A DNA stretch of 64,000 nt from an uncultured Planctomycetia bacterium (GCA_903929765.1 CAIYVX010000013.1:1-64000), one strand, 5' to 3'. Positions 1 through 8,921 are shown, counted from the first letter of the stretch. Notes: generated by a model from the letters alone, not told the origin. Translations and numbers: made by a program.

Positions 1-70
1 CTCGACGGTTCGAGACCCGCGGCGATGGGCCAACGATGAGGCTGTTTTAGACCAGCTCGGGAGGCGTGGA

Positions 71-316
71 GTGAAACAATACATCGGAATGCTGGTGTTT
101 TTCCTCATGGTGATCCTGGCCCTGGGCTACATCGGGTTCATGGACGGCCTGCGGACGTGTACGCCGGAGAACTGCCTGAGCCAGGTGGCGCCTGTGGCGG
201 GATCCGGGGCGCGGTCGGTGGCGATGATAATGCTGCCGTTCTTTGCCCTGGGTCTGGTGCTACAGATGGCCTACCGGTGCGGAGTGGAGATGTGCCGGAG
301 AATGCCGGCGAAATGA
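71..316 (+). CDS. Small membrane protein of unknown function
   Basis: An 81-residue protein starting at GTG, with GGGAGG upstream as a possible ribosome binding site. Two hydrophobic segments (about residues 5-25 and 48-68) flank a short loop with Cys30 and Cys35; two more cysteines follow the second segment. That suggests a two-span inner-membrane protein with a possibly disulfide-bonded or metal-binding loop. It belongs to no family I recognise. A good promoter follows it, so it is probably not co-transcribed with the next gene. The start could instead be a downstream ATG, but that would remove much of the first membrane segment. Confidence 0.6.
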   Translation: MKQYIGMLVFFLMVILALGYIGFMDGLRTCTPENCLSQVAPVAGSGARSVAMIMLPFFALGLVLQMAYRCGVEMCRRMPAK

Positions 317-424
317 CCGCTAAAGCGGGCAACGGGTCGCGCGGCGTAAGTCTTTTAAGGAAAGGGGTTTACGACAAATATTATCGGTCGTACCGGCGGA
401 GGACGGATAATCCGGTCGGCGGAT

Positions 425-453
425 TTGCATTTCCGGAAAATGTAGTCTATACT
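425..453 (+). promoter_or_regulatory. Sigma-70-type promoter upstream of PEP-CTERM gene
   Basis: TTGCAT at 425-430 and TATACT at 448-453 are separated by exactly 17 bases. It is the only strong match in the 365-base gap before the PEP-CTERM gene and predicts transcription from about 460. Confidence 0.6.
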
Positions 454-681
454 GTGTTGCCGGATTAACCTCCGGCCTCGAAGCCTCGGGGGAGGCAAAG
501 ACCGTACGAGCAGTAATTGGAGAAGCGCCCTTTCAGCGACGGCTTGTTTTGCGCGCTGTGGGGCGAGGCGCAGACTTTTTAGCGCCAGAGCCCGGGGGAG
601 GGCTCCCAAGGTAGTTGTATTACCGCCAAGGTGGCGCCGGCAGGTGGCCGCGCGCTGCTGCGGCAGCGGGGAGAGGATGCG
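454..681 (+). other. Long 5' leader of PEP-CTERM gene, possibly structured
   Basis: About 220 bases of GC-rich leader separate the promoter from the start codon at 682. It holds several possible hairpins, including a CCTCC/GGAGG pairing near 470-505 and a TGCGC/GCGCA stem near 561-583 followed by a T-run. I tried to match it to known riboswitch cores (cyclic di-GMP, TPP, SAM) and could not. The rest of the 317-681 gap contains nothing else I recognise. Confidence 0.3.
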
Positions 682-1836
682 ATGATGAAGAGGGGATTGG
701 AGCAGAAGGCGATTTCAATTTTGGCGGGTTTGCTGGTGACGGCGAGCGGCGCTGGAACGGCCGTGGCCGGCCTACTGACCCAGGGAGCGGCGGTCGAGAA
801 GCCGGTCGTGGCCACGTGGCCGGAGGCGACGGGCCTGCCGGGCGGCTTGGCCGTGGGCCGGGCTACGGGCGCGCCGTTGGCGCCGCTGGGCGTGTTTCAG
901 ACGGACACAAGCCGGCCGGTGGAGTCGGCCTGGGTGGAGTTGGATCTGAACGCGGGCACGGGGCCAGTGGTAACTCATCCGGCGCTGCCGTCGTCGGCGA
1001 GCCTGATGGCCCTGGCGGCGGAACGGAGCAAGGCGGTGGGTCAGGGTTTCGTCGGAGCGCCGCCCGACAGCACAACGGGCCGGCCGACGGACGATTTTTC
1101 CTATCTGGGACTGGGTCCCAAGATGTTTGCGGTTATGCGCAGCGGGAAGCCTTCGGGCGGCCTGGAGCAATGGTCGCATTCGACCGAGACATCGCTGGCC
1201 TACGTTCAGCCGCACCGGCAGTTGGAGTTTGTGGTCAAGTTCTTCGGCGAGAGCAAGTCCGAGCGGGGCGATTCGATGTCGGCGCCGCCGATCCAGACGC
1301 AGGCGCAGTTGGTGGACAATTTGCATGTTGATCTGGATACCTCGGACATGGGCCAGCGCAGCCAGGAATACGGTCGGATCGGCGAGAAGCCCGAACACAA
1401 GGAACCTCCTTCAGGCCGGATGGTGGCCATCGGGTTGGACCTGGGGCTGCTGCCGGCGGTGGTGGGGAACCTGGGGCTGAATACGGAGTTGATCATCGGA
1501 CGGTCGTCGAATCCGGGGTTCTACCTGGGCATGGCGACGAACGTCGGGATACCGTCGGAGCGTGGCAGCAGCAAGGGAGCGCCCGACGTGGCCTACAAGA
1601 CGCCGTTTGACATCGGTGGTGGCGGCAGTGGCGGGGGTCTGAACTTCGGAGCCGGCGGCGGTGGTGGCGGAGGCGGCGGTGGAGGCGGCGGTGTTGGTGG
1701 AGGCGGCGGCGGCACGAACCCGTTCACGCCGATCATCCCGATCACTCCGATCACGCCGACCCCGGAGCCGGGGACGCTGATGCTGGTTGGCTTCGGTTTC
1801 GCCTGGCTGGCGGCGCGGCGGCGGGCGGGGAAATAG
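682..1836 (+). CDS. PEP-CTERM sorting domain-containing secreted protein
   Basis: A 384-residue exported protein. I chose the ATG at 682 because GGGAGAGGATG lies just upstream and the N-terminus then reads as a signal peptide (residues 1 to about 30). The body has no recognisable domain. It runs into a long Gly-rich linker (about residues 311-348), a Pro/Thr/Ile stretch, and a C-terminal PEP-CTERM tripartite tag: PEPGTL, a hydrophobic helix, then Arg-rich RRRAGK. Exosortase-type enzymes are known to cleave such tags and attach the protein to the surface or matrix; no exosortase is in this window. A strong terminator follows. Confidence 0.8.
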   Translation: MMKRGLEQKAISILAGLLVTASGAGTAVAGLLTQGAAVEKPVVATWPEATGLPGGLAVGRATGAPLAPLGVFQTDTSRPVESAWVELDLNAGTGPVVTHPALPSSASLMALAAERSKAVGQGFVGAPPDSTTGRPTDDFSYLGLGPKMFAVMRSGKPSGGLEQWSHSTETSLAYVQPHRQLEFVVKFFGESKSERGDSMSAPPIQTQAQLVDNLHVDLDTSDMGQRSQEYGRIGEKPEHKEPPSGRMVAIGLDLGLLPAVVGNLGLNTELIIGRSSNPGFYLGMATNVGIPSERGSSKGAPDVAYKTPFDIGGGGSGGGLNFGAGGGGGGGGGGGGGVGGGGGGTNPFTPIIPITPITPTPEPGTLMLVGFGFAWLAARRRAGK

Positions 1837-1874
1837 GCAGAGGTCGGGCAAAAAAAAGTTACCGTAACTTTGAG

Positions 1875-1910
1875 GCGGGCCGTCCGGAGCGGACGGCCCG
1901 CTTAGTTTTA
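1875..1910 (+). terminator. Rho-independent terminator after PEP-CTERM gene
   Basis: A perfect 11-base-pair GC stem (1875-1885 with 1891-1901) with a 5-base loop, followed by TTAGTTTTA. Confidence 0.75.
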
Positions 1911-2007
1911 CTGCGCCGGGGTCCAATTGCGCCTTTGACGGGGCCGGGCCAAACAACTAGAATAGCGGCACCGGAAGGAGCGGAAAGCGACCGTTTTTCC
2001 CGCGTGA

Positions 2008-2057
2008 CTGCCCCTCGACAGGCTCGGGGTCTACGACCAGCAGCCACCCTACATAAA
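2008..2057 (+). repeat. Palindromic repeat ending in CCACCCTACATAAAGG
   Basis: CCCCTCGACAGGCTCGGGG forms a hairpin and is followed by the CAGCAGCCACCCTACATAAAGG tail. The same layout recurs at 14604-14658 (CCCCTCGATAAGCTCGGG and an ACATAACGG tail) and at 15890-15925. Here the tail runs directly into the ribosome binding site of the next gene. Confidence 0.6.
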
Positions 2058-2067
2058 GGACCGAACC

Positions 2068-3009
2068 ATGTTCGTGACACGGATGCTGTGGGGGTTGTGC
2101 CTGGGAGCGTTGGTTTCAGCGGCGGTGAGCGCAGCCGACGAGCCGTTTGTTGCGGAAGGTCTGGCCGACCCCGCGCCTCTGGCGGCCAAGACGGCGGGCC
2201 AGTCGGCCCCGGCAGTCGAGCAACAGATCCTGGCCCAGGCGACCATAAACGCGTCGCTCCACCTGGGCGCCTATACCCACGGCGTCATCTTCGTGCAGCA
2301 ACTCGGGCTGGACGGCCGTTTTGGTTTTGTCACGGCCGGGGCGGAGTTTCTGCATCTGCGCGGCCTGTCGCCGGAGACGGGAAAGTTGCGGATGCTCAAG
2401 TCGGGCCTGGGGCTGGCTTCGGTGACCTACGGGGCCGACAGCATCGCACTGCTGAAACTGCCGACCGACTTGTTCTCACTGCCGGTCTACCGGGTCAAAG
2501 GCGAATACCAGAACACCGGCGAGGCGGCCATGTCCAAGGTCGCGCTGCACTGGAAAGCGGCGGGGGAAGCGTATCATGCGGCCCTGGTCGAGCATCTGGC
2601 CAAGCTCTATCCGGGCCGGGAGATTGTATCCGTTAAGGGCCGGGTCTTTCCGGTACGGGTGATTGAGGCGGAGCTTGTGCCGGTGGCGGCGCCGGCCGGA
2701 GCGTCGGCCGTGGCGTCGGGCGCGGCGGCGCCGGCGAACGTTTCTTCCGCCGCCTCGGGGAGCGCGGCCACGACCGCGCCGGTGGCGACGAGCACCGCGG
2801 CGGCGCAGTCGGCCAGTTCGGCGACGAAGGCGGTGGCGCCTGTGGCTTTCGACTCGAAGCAGTACGTTTACCGGGTTGAGATGGACGTGCGGATTCGCGT
2901 GGACGAGGTGAAGTTCGCGGAGGAGAAAGCGGCGACGAGCGCTGCCTCGGCCGTCTCGGCGGCTTCCGCCGCACCAGCGGCCAGCGCCGTTCCGGCGGCT
3001 GCGCCGTAA
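2068..3009 (+). CDS. Secreted Ala/Ser-rich protein of unknown function
   Basis: A 313-residue protein with a signal peptide cleaved near SAADEP (residue 22). The start at ATG 2068 has AAAGGA 8-12 bases upstream. Residues 50-200 form a mixed alpha/beta region without a recognised family. Residues 205-260 and 285-313 are low-complexity Ala/Ser/Val/Pro stretches, probably flexible linkers, around a short ordered segment that reads VYRVEMDVRIRV. It may act with the GH1 gene downstream, but that is only proximity. The low-complexity tail is typical of exported planctomycete proteins. Confidence 0.65.
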   Translation: MFVTRMLWGLCLGALVSAAVSAADEPFVAEGLADPAPLAAKTAGQSAPAVEQQILAQATINASLHLGAYTHGVIFVQQLGLDGRFGFVTAGAEFLHLRGLSPETGKLRMLKSGLGLASVTYGADSIALLKLPTDLFSLPVYRVKGEYQNTGEAAMSKVALHWKAAGEAYHAALVEHLAKLYPGREIVSVKGRVFPVRVIEAELVPVAAPAGASAVASGAAAPANVSSAASGSAATTAPVATSTAAAQSASSATKAVAPVAFDSKQYVYRVEMDVRIRVDEVKFAEEKAATSAASAVSAASAAPAASAVPAAAP

Positions 3010-3037
3010 CAAAAAACCGACCAGAGATGAACAGGAC

Positions 3038-3193
3038 GTGTTGGAAGTCTACGAGAATCTGGAAGCATTCTGCTTCGAGGACGCCGCGCCGCCCGGCGGT
3101 CGGATTGGCCGCCTGTACCGCGAAACGGAGAAGGCGAAGGACCGCGCGGTGACCGACAAACCTTTGCCAAAGGACTTTCCGTGCCAAGCTTGA
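3038..3193 (+). CDS. Possible small protein upstream of GH1 gene
   Basis: A 51-codon frame from GTG 3038 to TGA 3193 overlaps the start of the GH1 gene by 13 bases. Third codon positions are strongly GC-biased in this frame and not in the others, and the composition (acidic first half, Lys/Arg/Asp second half, two Cys) looks like real protein. CAGGA lies upstream. No homologue is known to me. The alternative is that this is non-coding spacer or the relic of a longer gene. Confidence 0.35.
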   Translation: MLEVYENLEAFCFEDAAPPGGRIGRLYRETEKAKDRAVTDKPLPKDFPCQA

Positions 3194-4449
3194 CGCCACG
3201 ATTTTTTGCGGGAGTCGGGATCGAGAACTGCTGGATGGTCGAGCCGGCGGTCGGCGCCCGAACGGACGTGCGGCCGCTGGATGTATACCGACAGATGGGT
3301 CATGATCGGCTGTGGCCGGAGGATTTGCAACTGGCCGTCGAGGTGAGCGTCAACGCCATTCGCTACTCGGTTCCCTGGTATCTCAGCAACCCCGCGCCCG
3401 GCACATATGACTGGGAGTGGATCGCCCGCCCCATCGACTGGCTGAGCCGCCACGGCATCGTGCCGATCATTGACCTGCTTCATTATGGCGCGCCGGCCTG
3501 GCTGGGCGACGGGGTGGTCAACGCGGATTTTCCGGCGCGTTTCGCGGAGTATGCTGCGGCCTTTGCGAACCGGTTCGCCGGAGAGGTTCGCTATTACACG
3601 CCGGTCAACGAGCCGCAGACCTCGGCCATGTTCTCCGGCTACCTGAAGCGCTGGCCTCCTTATCTGGAGGGCGTTTCCGGCTGGGCCAAAGTCAGTTTGC
3701 GTCTGGCGGAGGCCATGGTTCTGGCTTCGCGGGCGTTGCGGAGTACGGCGAAAGAGGTCCAGTTGATTTCGGCCGAATGCTTCTGGGGCCCGTCGTGGGA
3801 GGAGTTGCTCAGCGCGGCCAAGACTCCGGGCGAGGCGTCGTCGCCGCGTACCAGTCTGCTATTATCGTATTTTCCGGCCTCTCTGGCGTATGGGTGGGTC
3901 AAACCGGATTCGCCCCTGGCCGCCGTCCTTGAGAAGCAGGGCTTCGAGAAGGAAACGTTCATTCGCTTTGAGCGGGACGCCCAGCCGCCGGACGTGTTCG
4001 GGTTCAACTATTATCCGTATGGGTGGGAGACCGGCGAAGAGGGCTGTCGCGAAAAGCGGGACGATCTGGTGCGGCGTTGCACGGTCGTCTACCGCGAATT
4101 CGGGCTGCCGGTTTACATCACGGAAACCAGCGGCGGCCTGACAGAAGAGGCGAAGTTGCTTTGGGTTGAGGCCCTGGGCCAGGCGCTCCAGACCTTGCGG
4201 CACGAAGGGGTGGATTTACGCGGGATCAACTGGTGGCCCCTCTTTGAAACGATCCAGTGGGATTATCGCGAGAATGGGCAGAGCATCGTGGAATGCATCA
4301 AGCCGGGCTTGTGGAACAACGGGTTGTTCAAGATCGAACCGTCGCCGGACGGAGCATTGCGCCGGGTGCCCACGAGGGTGGCCGCGGCGTGGCGTGACCT
4401 GATGAAAAAAACCCTCACGACTTTTTCAGAAGTGGAGAGACAGCCATGA
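3181..4449 (+). CDS. Glycoside hydrolase family 1 (beta-glucosidase-like)
   Basis: A 422-residue (beta/alpha)8 enzyme of the GH1 type, expected to hydrolyse beta-linked glycosides by the retaining mechanism. TPVNEPQ gives the acid/base Glu144, and VYITETSGG gives the nucleophile Glu315. The NWWPLFE motif near residue 350 fits the GH1 C-terminal aglycone/sugar-binding strand. No signal peptide is visible, so it is probably cytoplasmic. GTG 3181 follows AAAGGAC. Its stop overlaps the ATG of the Gfo/Idh/MocA gene (ATGA), so the two are probably translationally coupled and act in the same sugar pathway. The exact substrate cannot be read from the sequence. Confidence 0.85.
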   Translation: MPSLTPRFFAGVGIENCWMVEPAVGARTDVRPLDVYRQMGHDRLWPEDLQLAVEVSVNAIRYSVPWYLSNPAPGTYDWEWIARPIDWLSRHGIVPIIDLLHYGAPAWLGDGVVNADFPARFAEYAAAFANRFAGEVRYYTPVNEPQTSAMFSGYLKRWPPYLEGVSGWAKVSLRLAEAMVLASRALRSTAKEVQLISAECFWGPSWEELLSAAKTPGEASSPRTSLLLSYFPASLAYGWVKPDSPLAAVLEKQGFEKETFIRFERDAQPPDVFGFNYYPYGWETGEEGCREKRDDLVRRCTVVYREFGLPVYITETSGGLTEEAKLLWVEALGQALQTLRHEGVDLRGINWWPLFETIQWDYRENGQSIVECIKPGLWNNGLFKIEPSPDGALRRVPTRVAAAWRDLMKKTLTTFSEVERQP

Positions 4450-5507
4450 ACAAGCCGTTGCGTTACATTCAGGTCGGCACGGGCGGGTGGGGCAGCTTCT
4501 GGTGCGAGTATTTTTTGCCGCGCCTGGCCGTACTCGGCAAGGCGACGGCCGTGGCGGCGGTGGATGTCAACCCCGACCATCTCAAGCAGGCGCAACAACA
4601 TCTGGGGTTGCCGGCGGAGAAGTGTTACACGGACGCGGCGAAGGCGCTGGCGGAGAATCGGGCCGACTTTGTCATCATCGTAGTTCCGCCGGCGTACCAC
4701 GAGGGCGTGGTGGATCTGGCCCTGGCCCACGGCCTGCACATCCTTTCGGAGAAACCGATCGCCGACAGCATGGCGGCTTGTGCCCGGATCTATAAGAAGG
4801 TCAAGGCCTCCGGGCGGAAGATGGCGGTGACGATGAGCCACCGGTTCGACCAGGACAAGCAGACGCTGGAGCGCGAGATCAAGAGCGGGAAGCATGGGCA
4901 ACTGAACTACCTGGTCGGTCGCAACACGTGGACTTTCCGCGCGTTTGCCAGTTGGGGCAAGTTTCGCCACGAGATTCCCGACGCCCTGCTGGTCGAGGGC
5001 ACGGTGCATCACTTTGACATCATCCGTGCTCTGACTGGGTCGAACGCCAAGACGGTCTACGCCACGACCTGGAATCCGTCGTGGGGCGAGTATGCCGGCG
5101 ACTCCAACGGCCTGGTGACCATGGTGATGGAGAACGGGGTGCGGGCGGTGTACGAGGGCTGCAAGACCAGTGCCACCCAATTGAACGGCTGGGGCCAGGA
5201 CTATTTTCGTGCGGAATGCGACCGGGCCACGCTGGAGCTGGACAACCGGGCCTTGCGGGTGATGAGCGACCTGAGCGGCGAGCGGATCACGGTCCAGAAG
5301 CGGTTGGCCGAGCAACCGGCCTGGACGAACCAGTGGCTGGCGGAGATGTTCTGCGACTGGCTGCGCGGCGAGCGGCCGGACCACCCGACCTGCCTGGACG
5401 ACAACATCCAATGCGCGGCCCTGCTCTTTGCGGCCATTGAGTCGGCGCACAGCGGCCAACCGGTGAACGTGCAGGATTACCTGCGGGCACACTTGCAGAA
5501 GGCCTAG
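4446..5507 (+). CDS. Gfo/Idh/MocA family NAD(P)-dependent oxidoreductase
   Basis: A 353-residue sugar or inositol dehydrogenase-type protein. The N-terminal Rossmann fold begins VGTGGWG, followed by an acidic strand end (VDVNPDH). EKPIADS at about residues 103-109 is the family's conserved EKP motif with its catalytic Lys, and EGTVHHFDI supplies the C-terminal His/Asp active-site motif. It overlaps the GH1 gene by 4 bases and is 2 bases from dsbD, which suggests one transcript. A likely role is oxidation or epimerisation of the sugar released by the glycosidase (inference). Confidence 0.88.
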   Translation: MNKPLRYIQVGTGGWGSFWCEYFLPRLAVLGKATAVAAVDVNPDHLKQAQQHLGLPAEKCYTDAAKALAENRADFVIIVVPPAYHEGVVDLALAHGLHILSEKPIADSMAACARIYKKVKASGRKMAVTMSHRFDQDKQTLEREIKSGKHGQLNYLVGRNTWTFRAFASWGKFRHEIPDALLVEGTVHHFDIIRALTGSNAKTVYATTWNPSWGEYAGDSNGLVTMVMENGVRAVYEGCKTSATQLNGWGQDYFRAECDRATLELDNRALRVMSDLSGERITVQKRLAEQPAWTNQWLAEMFCDWLRGERPDHPTCLDDNIQCAALLFAAIESAHSGQPVNVQDYLRAHLQKA

Positions 5508-5509
5508 CG

Positions 5510-7342
5510 ATGGCAACCGTGCGATTGGCTCATAAATGTTCTCCGGCGGCCTGGTGCGTACTTCTCCTCTGGGCCGCGTTATCTACCGCCACGGCCGCGG
5601 GGCAATCCGCGTCATCAACCGGCAGCGCCGCGACGCAGGTTCTGACCATCGAGACGGCGCCGGTCGCCGTTACGGCGGGCGAGGTCGCCTCGACGACCGT
5701 CACGCTCACGATCAATCCGCCTTACCACATCATGGCCAATCCGGCGACGGCGGGTTTCGTCGCTACGGAACTCACGACCGAGGATTCCGATTTTACTATC
5801 GAGGCCGATTATCCGGCCGGGACGAGCCTGGTTCTGGGGCAAGGTCAGCCGGCGGTGCGGGTTTATGTCGGGCGGGTGACAATCGGACTGAAGGTGCGGG
5901 CGCGCGCCGGGGCGGCGCTGGGAGCGCGGAGCGTGCCGCTGCGGTTGAGTTATCAGGCTTGCTCGGATAAGAGTTGCCTGCCGCCGAAGGAAATCGCGGC
6001 GCCGCTGGGGGTTATGGTGCGGGTGAAGCAAGCGGAAGGAGAGCCTCTTACTGCGGCGGCTGCAAGCGGCGCATCCGCCCTGCATTACGGCAGTGCGGAG
6101 GAGCGTCTTGAGGACAACCGCGACCGTGGTCCGATCATCTTTCTGTTTTTCGTGTTTCTGGCCGGGTTGGCGCTGAACCTGACACCGTGCGTGTTTCCAC
6201 TGGTGCCGATGACCATGGGCTTTTTTGCAGCGCAGGGCGAACGTCGGCCGGCGCGGACGTTTCCGCTGGCGGCGGCCTATTGTCTTGGTCTGGCCCTGAC
6301 GTACACGGTTCTGGGCGTGGCGGCGGCGAAGGCGGGGAGCCAGTTCGGGTTGGTGCTGGAGAGTCCGTGGGGTGTCGGGGCGATCTGCGTGCTGATGGCG
6401 GCTCTGGCGGCGAGCCTGTTCGGATTCTTTGAATTCCGCGTGCCGGGGCGGGTGCTCGGGATTTTTCAGGGGCGGCGCGGATTGCTGGGGGCGCTCTTGA
6501 TGGGCCTGGCGGTGGGCCTGGTGGCGGCGCCGTGCGTCGGGCCGTTCCTGGCGGCGCTGGTGGTTTTTGTGGCCGGGCGCGGTCGGGCGGTGGAGGGCGC
6601 GGTGACGTTTTTCGTTCTGGCTCTTGGGTTCGGATTGCCCTATCTGGTTCTGGGCACGTTTACGGGGCTGATCAACCGGGTGCCGCGCGGGGGCGGGTGG
6701 CTGCTGTGGTGCAAACGGGCGTTGGCCTTTCCGGTGCTGGGGCTGGTGCTCTATTACCTTCGGCCCTATCTGGCGGGCGGGGTGCTGTGGTCTCTGGCGG
6801 CTGGGCTGGCCCTGGCGGGGGCGATATATCTAGTGTTCCTGGAGGGCCATTCGCGGCGGCCGTGGTCGAAGGGGTTTGTGATCGCCCGGTTGATCGTGGG
6901 GGCGCTGTTCCTGGCGACGGCGGCGGGGATTTTCGTGACCCGGGCGGCGCCGGAATTGGGACTGGTGGCTCGCACTGCGGGGCCGGAGATTTCCTGGCGG
7001 GATTTTGCGGCGGGCGATCTGCGGGCGGCGAGCGCGGCCGGGCGGCCGGCCGTCCTGTTTTTCACCGCGAAATGGTGCGTGTATTGCCGGACGATGGAGG
7101 AGGGGCCGTTTCGTGAGGCGGAAGTTCGCCGCGCCGCCGAGGGCGTGGCTCTGCTCAGGATCGACGGGACAAACAGCTTTCCAGAACAAGGCGAAGCGGG
7201 GGAGTTGGTGCGGCGCTACGTGTACGGCGGACCGCCGGTGCTGGTGTTTTTCGACGGGCGGGGGCGGGAGGTGGGGGTGCGCAACGCCGTGGGGACGACG
7301 GAGTTTCTAGCCTTACTCGGACAAATCAAACAGGAAAAGTGA
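5510..7342 (+). CDS. dsbD: Thiol:disulfide interchange protein DsbD
   Basis: A 610-residue protein with the full DsbD layout. It has a signal peptide, an exported alpha domain with Cys pair CSDKSC near residue 150, and a CcdA-like membrane core of about eight spans carrying the paired motifs TPCVFP and APCVGP. A C-terminal thioredoxin domain has the redox site WCVYC at residues 522-526. DsbD passes electrons from cytoplasmic thioredoxin to exported proteins, for example for cytochrome c maturation or disulfide isomerisation. The start lies 2 bases after the oxidoreductase stop. It is somewhat longer than typical DsbD because of long loops. Confidence 0.9.
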   Translation: MATVRLAHKCSPAAWCVLLLWAALSTATAAGQSASSTGSAATQVLTIETAPVAVTAGEVASTTVTLTINPPYHIMANPATAGFVATELTTEDSDFTIEADYPAGTSLVLGQGQPAVRVYVGRVTIGLKVRARAGAALGARSVPLRLSYQACSDKSCLPPKEIAAPLGVMVRVKQAEGEPLTAAAASGASALHYGSAEERLEDNRDRGPIIFLFFVFLAGLALNLTPCVFPLVPMTMGFFAAQGERRPARTFPLAAAYCLGLALTYTVLGVAAAKAGSQFGLVLESPWGVGAICVLMAALAASLFGFFEFRVPGRVLGIFQGRRGLLGALLMGLAVGLVAAPCVGPFLAALVVFVAGRGRAVEGAVTFFVLALGFGLPYLVLGTFTGLINRVPRGGGWLLWCKRALAFPVLGLVLYYLRPYLAGGVLWSLAAGLALAGAIYLVFLEGHSRRPWSKGFVIARLIVGALFLATAAGIFVTRAAPELGLVARTAGPEISWRDFAAGDLRAASAAGRPAVLFFTAKWCVYCRTMEEGPFREAEVRRAAEGVALLRIDGTNSFPEQGEAGELVRRYVYGGPPVLVFFDGRGREVGVRNAVGTTEFLALLGQIKQEK

Positions 7343-7345
7343 TTC

Positions 7346-8911
7346 TTATCGGCCGGATTCGGCTTCGCTGACCTGTCGCAGGTAGCTCTCGACCAGGGCG
7401 GCGAACTGCGGGGAGACGCGGCGCTTCTGGCCTTCGATGTTTTCCTGGACGGCGTCGGCGGGACCGCGCGGGGTGAGGGTGGCGCCGGCGCCGGTCGAGC
7501 CGGAGCCGGTGGTGGTCAGGAGCGGGGCGGCGGCGGGGCGGGCGGCGGAGGTCGGGGGCGCGGCACTTTCGCCGGCGGCGAAACGGCCGAAACGATTATC
7601 CCAATTGATCAGAAAATCGCGGAGTTGTTCTGCGTTCCAGCCGAGTTCGGCGAGGAGGGCGGGGTCGGGCGGGGCCTGGCGCAACTGGTCGGCCAGTTTT
7701 TTGACCTGCGGGCCGAGGGCCTGGATCGCGGCGGCGTCCTGGGCGGGGGAATGGTGGTCCGTGCCCCGTGGCGTTTGATTCGGAGTAACTTTGCCGTTGG
7801 GCGTGTCGGCGGGCGAAGAGCCGGCGTGGCCGGCGGGGGAACCCTTCGTTTTTTCCAAAGCGCGCTTGAAATTATTCAGGGCGGCGCGGTCGGCGGGACT
7901 TAAGTCTCCGGCCTGTGGAACAGTCCTCGGCCTCAGACCCTCACCCGGCCGTTGTGGGCCACCCTCTCCCATGGGGGAGGGGTGAACGGAAGCCGAGGCC
8001 GAACTTCCGGTACTCGCGGCCATTTTCTGCGGCGCGGTGGCGCTGGAATTGAGGAGCTTGGCCGTGGGCGGCGCGGCGTTCTTCGGTCGCACGGTTAAAT
8101 AGTGGTCGTCACTGAGGGCGTCGCCGGCTTCGACGCGGAAGCGGAGGTTTTCGCGGACGTTGCCGACGACAAGTTCCCAGTCGTCGCCGGCGAGAGGTTT
8201 CATGGCGACGGTGTTCCAGAAGCGGCCGCCTTCGTTGAGGGTGGCGGCGACGGAGTCGGGCCGGCGTCCGGCGAGGGTGGCGACGATGTGGACGTCGGCG
8301 CCGGGGAGAATGGTGGTGCCGTCGGCAGGTTGCAGATCGACGATTCGCGTGGCCGGAGGTGGGGCGATGTTCATGCCGACGGCGCGGCCCAGGGCGGCGG
8401 TGAAATTGCCGGGACCGGCCAGGGCCAGGGCGACGGCGACAAGGGCCACGGCGGCCAGGGCGATGAAGGCCCAGCGGCGTGGGCGGTGGTTGAGGAGCAG
8501 ATGGAAGTTGACGGCCTGGAGGTCGTGGGCGGCTTTGGCGGCGACGGCGGCGCGGACCTCGGGCGGCGCGGCGGGGTCGTGGCGGAGTTCGACAAAGGTG
8601 AGCAGGCTGTTGCGGAACTGGTCCTCGGCGGCGCGTTCGATCAGGCGGGCGGCGAAGAGTTCGTTGACGCGGCGGACCTGCGGCCAAAGGAGGATGGTCG
8701 CCAGGGCGGCCGCAGTGAAGACGGCGAGGACGGCGAGAAGGCCTAAGTGGGCGGCGCGGTCGAGCGGGCGGGCCAGGTCGAAGATGATGACGGCCAGCAG
8801 GGCGGCGGCGAGGAGGGCGAGGAGCCACAAGAGGCCGGTGACCAGATCGTTGGCCCTGACCTGGGCTTTGGTCCGTTGGAGAGTGAGGTTGAGGAATTCG
8901 TCGGCGGTCAT
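7346..8911 (-). CDS. Two-span membrane protein with an embedded palindromic repeat
   Basis: A 521-residue protein with hydrophobic helices at about residues 24-75 and one near 145-165, then a large soluble part. I do not recognise a catalytic family; it resembles DUF4175-like proteins found next to MoxR/BatA gene sets in planctomycetes, though no such genes are adjacent here. Residues 309-328, reading HPSPMGEGGPQRPGEGLRP, are the translation of a palindromic repeat (7929-7987) that is intergenic elsewhere in the window. The C-terminus (EGQKRRVSPQFAALVE onwards) looks like a conserved helical tail. It converges with dsbD, 3 bases apart. Confidence 0.7.
   Translation of the reverse strand: MTADEFLNLTLQRTKAQVRANDLVTGLLWLLALLAAALLAVIIFDLARPLDRAAHLGLLAVLAVFTAAALATILLWPQVRRVNELFAARLIERAAEDQFRNSLLTFVELRHDPAAPPEVRAAVAAKAAHDLQAVNFHLLLNHRPRRWAFIALAAVALVAVALALAGPGNFTAALGRAVGMNIAPPPATRIVDLQPADGTTILPGADVHIVATLAGRRPDSVAATLNEGGRFWNTVAMKPLAGDDWELVVGNVRENLRFRVEAGDALSDDHYLTVRPKNAAPPTAKLLNSSATAPQKMAASTGSSASASVHPSPMGEGGPQRPGEGLRPRTVPQAGDLSPADRAALNNFKRALEKTKGSPAGHAGSSPADTPNGKVTPNQTPRGTDHHSPAQDAAAIQALGPQVKKLADQLRQAPPDPALLAELGWNAEQLRDFLINWDNRFGRFAAGESAAPPTSAARPAAAPLLTTTGSGSTGAGATLTPRGPADAVQENIEGQKRRVSPQFAALVESYLRQVSEAESGR
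7929..7987 (+). repeat. In-frame CCCTCACCC-type palindromic repeat inside a CDS
   Basis: CCTCAGACCCTCACCCGGCC, a short variable hairpin, then CACCCTCTCCCATGGGGGAGG and GGTGAAC. It matches the class seen at 13308, 19560, 20250, 21512 and 39125. It lies + oriented inside a minus-strand gene and keeps the frame open. Confidence 0.85.
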
Positions 8912-8921
8912 GGAAGAAGAC

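Noticed and set aside
460-560. Cyclic di-GMP or TPP riboswitch before the first PEP-CTERM gene
   Set aside because: The conserved core bases of these riboswitches are not found in order; only GC stems are visible.
1612-1712. Frameshift or sequencing error in the GGC/GGT run of the PEP-CTERM protein
   Set aside because: The frame remains open on both sides and leads correctly into a complete PEP-CTERM tag, so the Gly-rich linker is taken as real.
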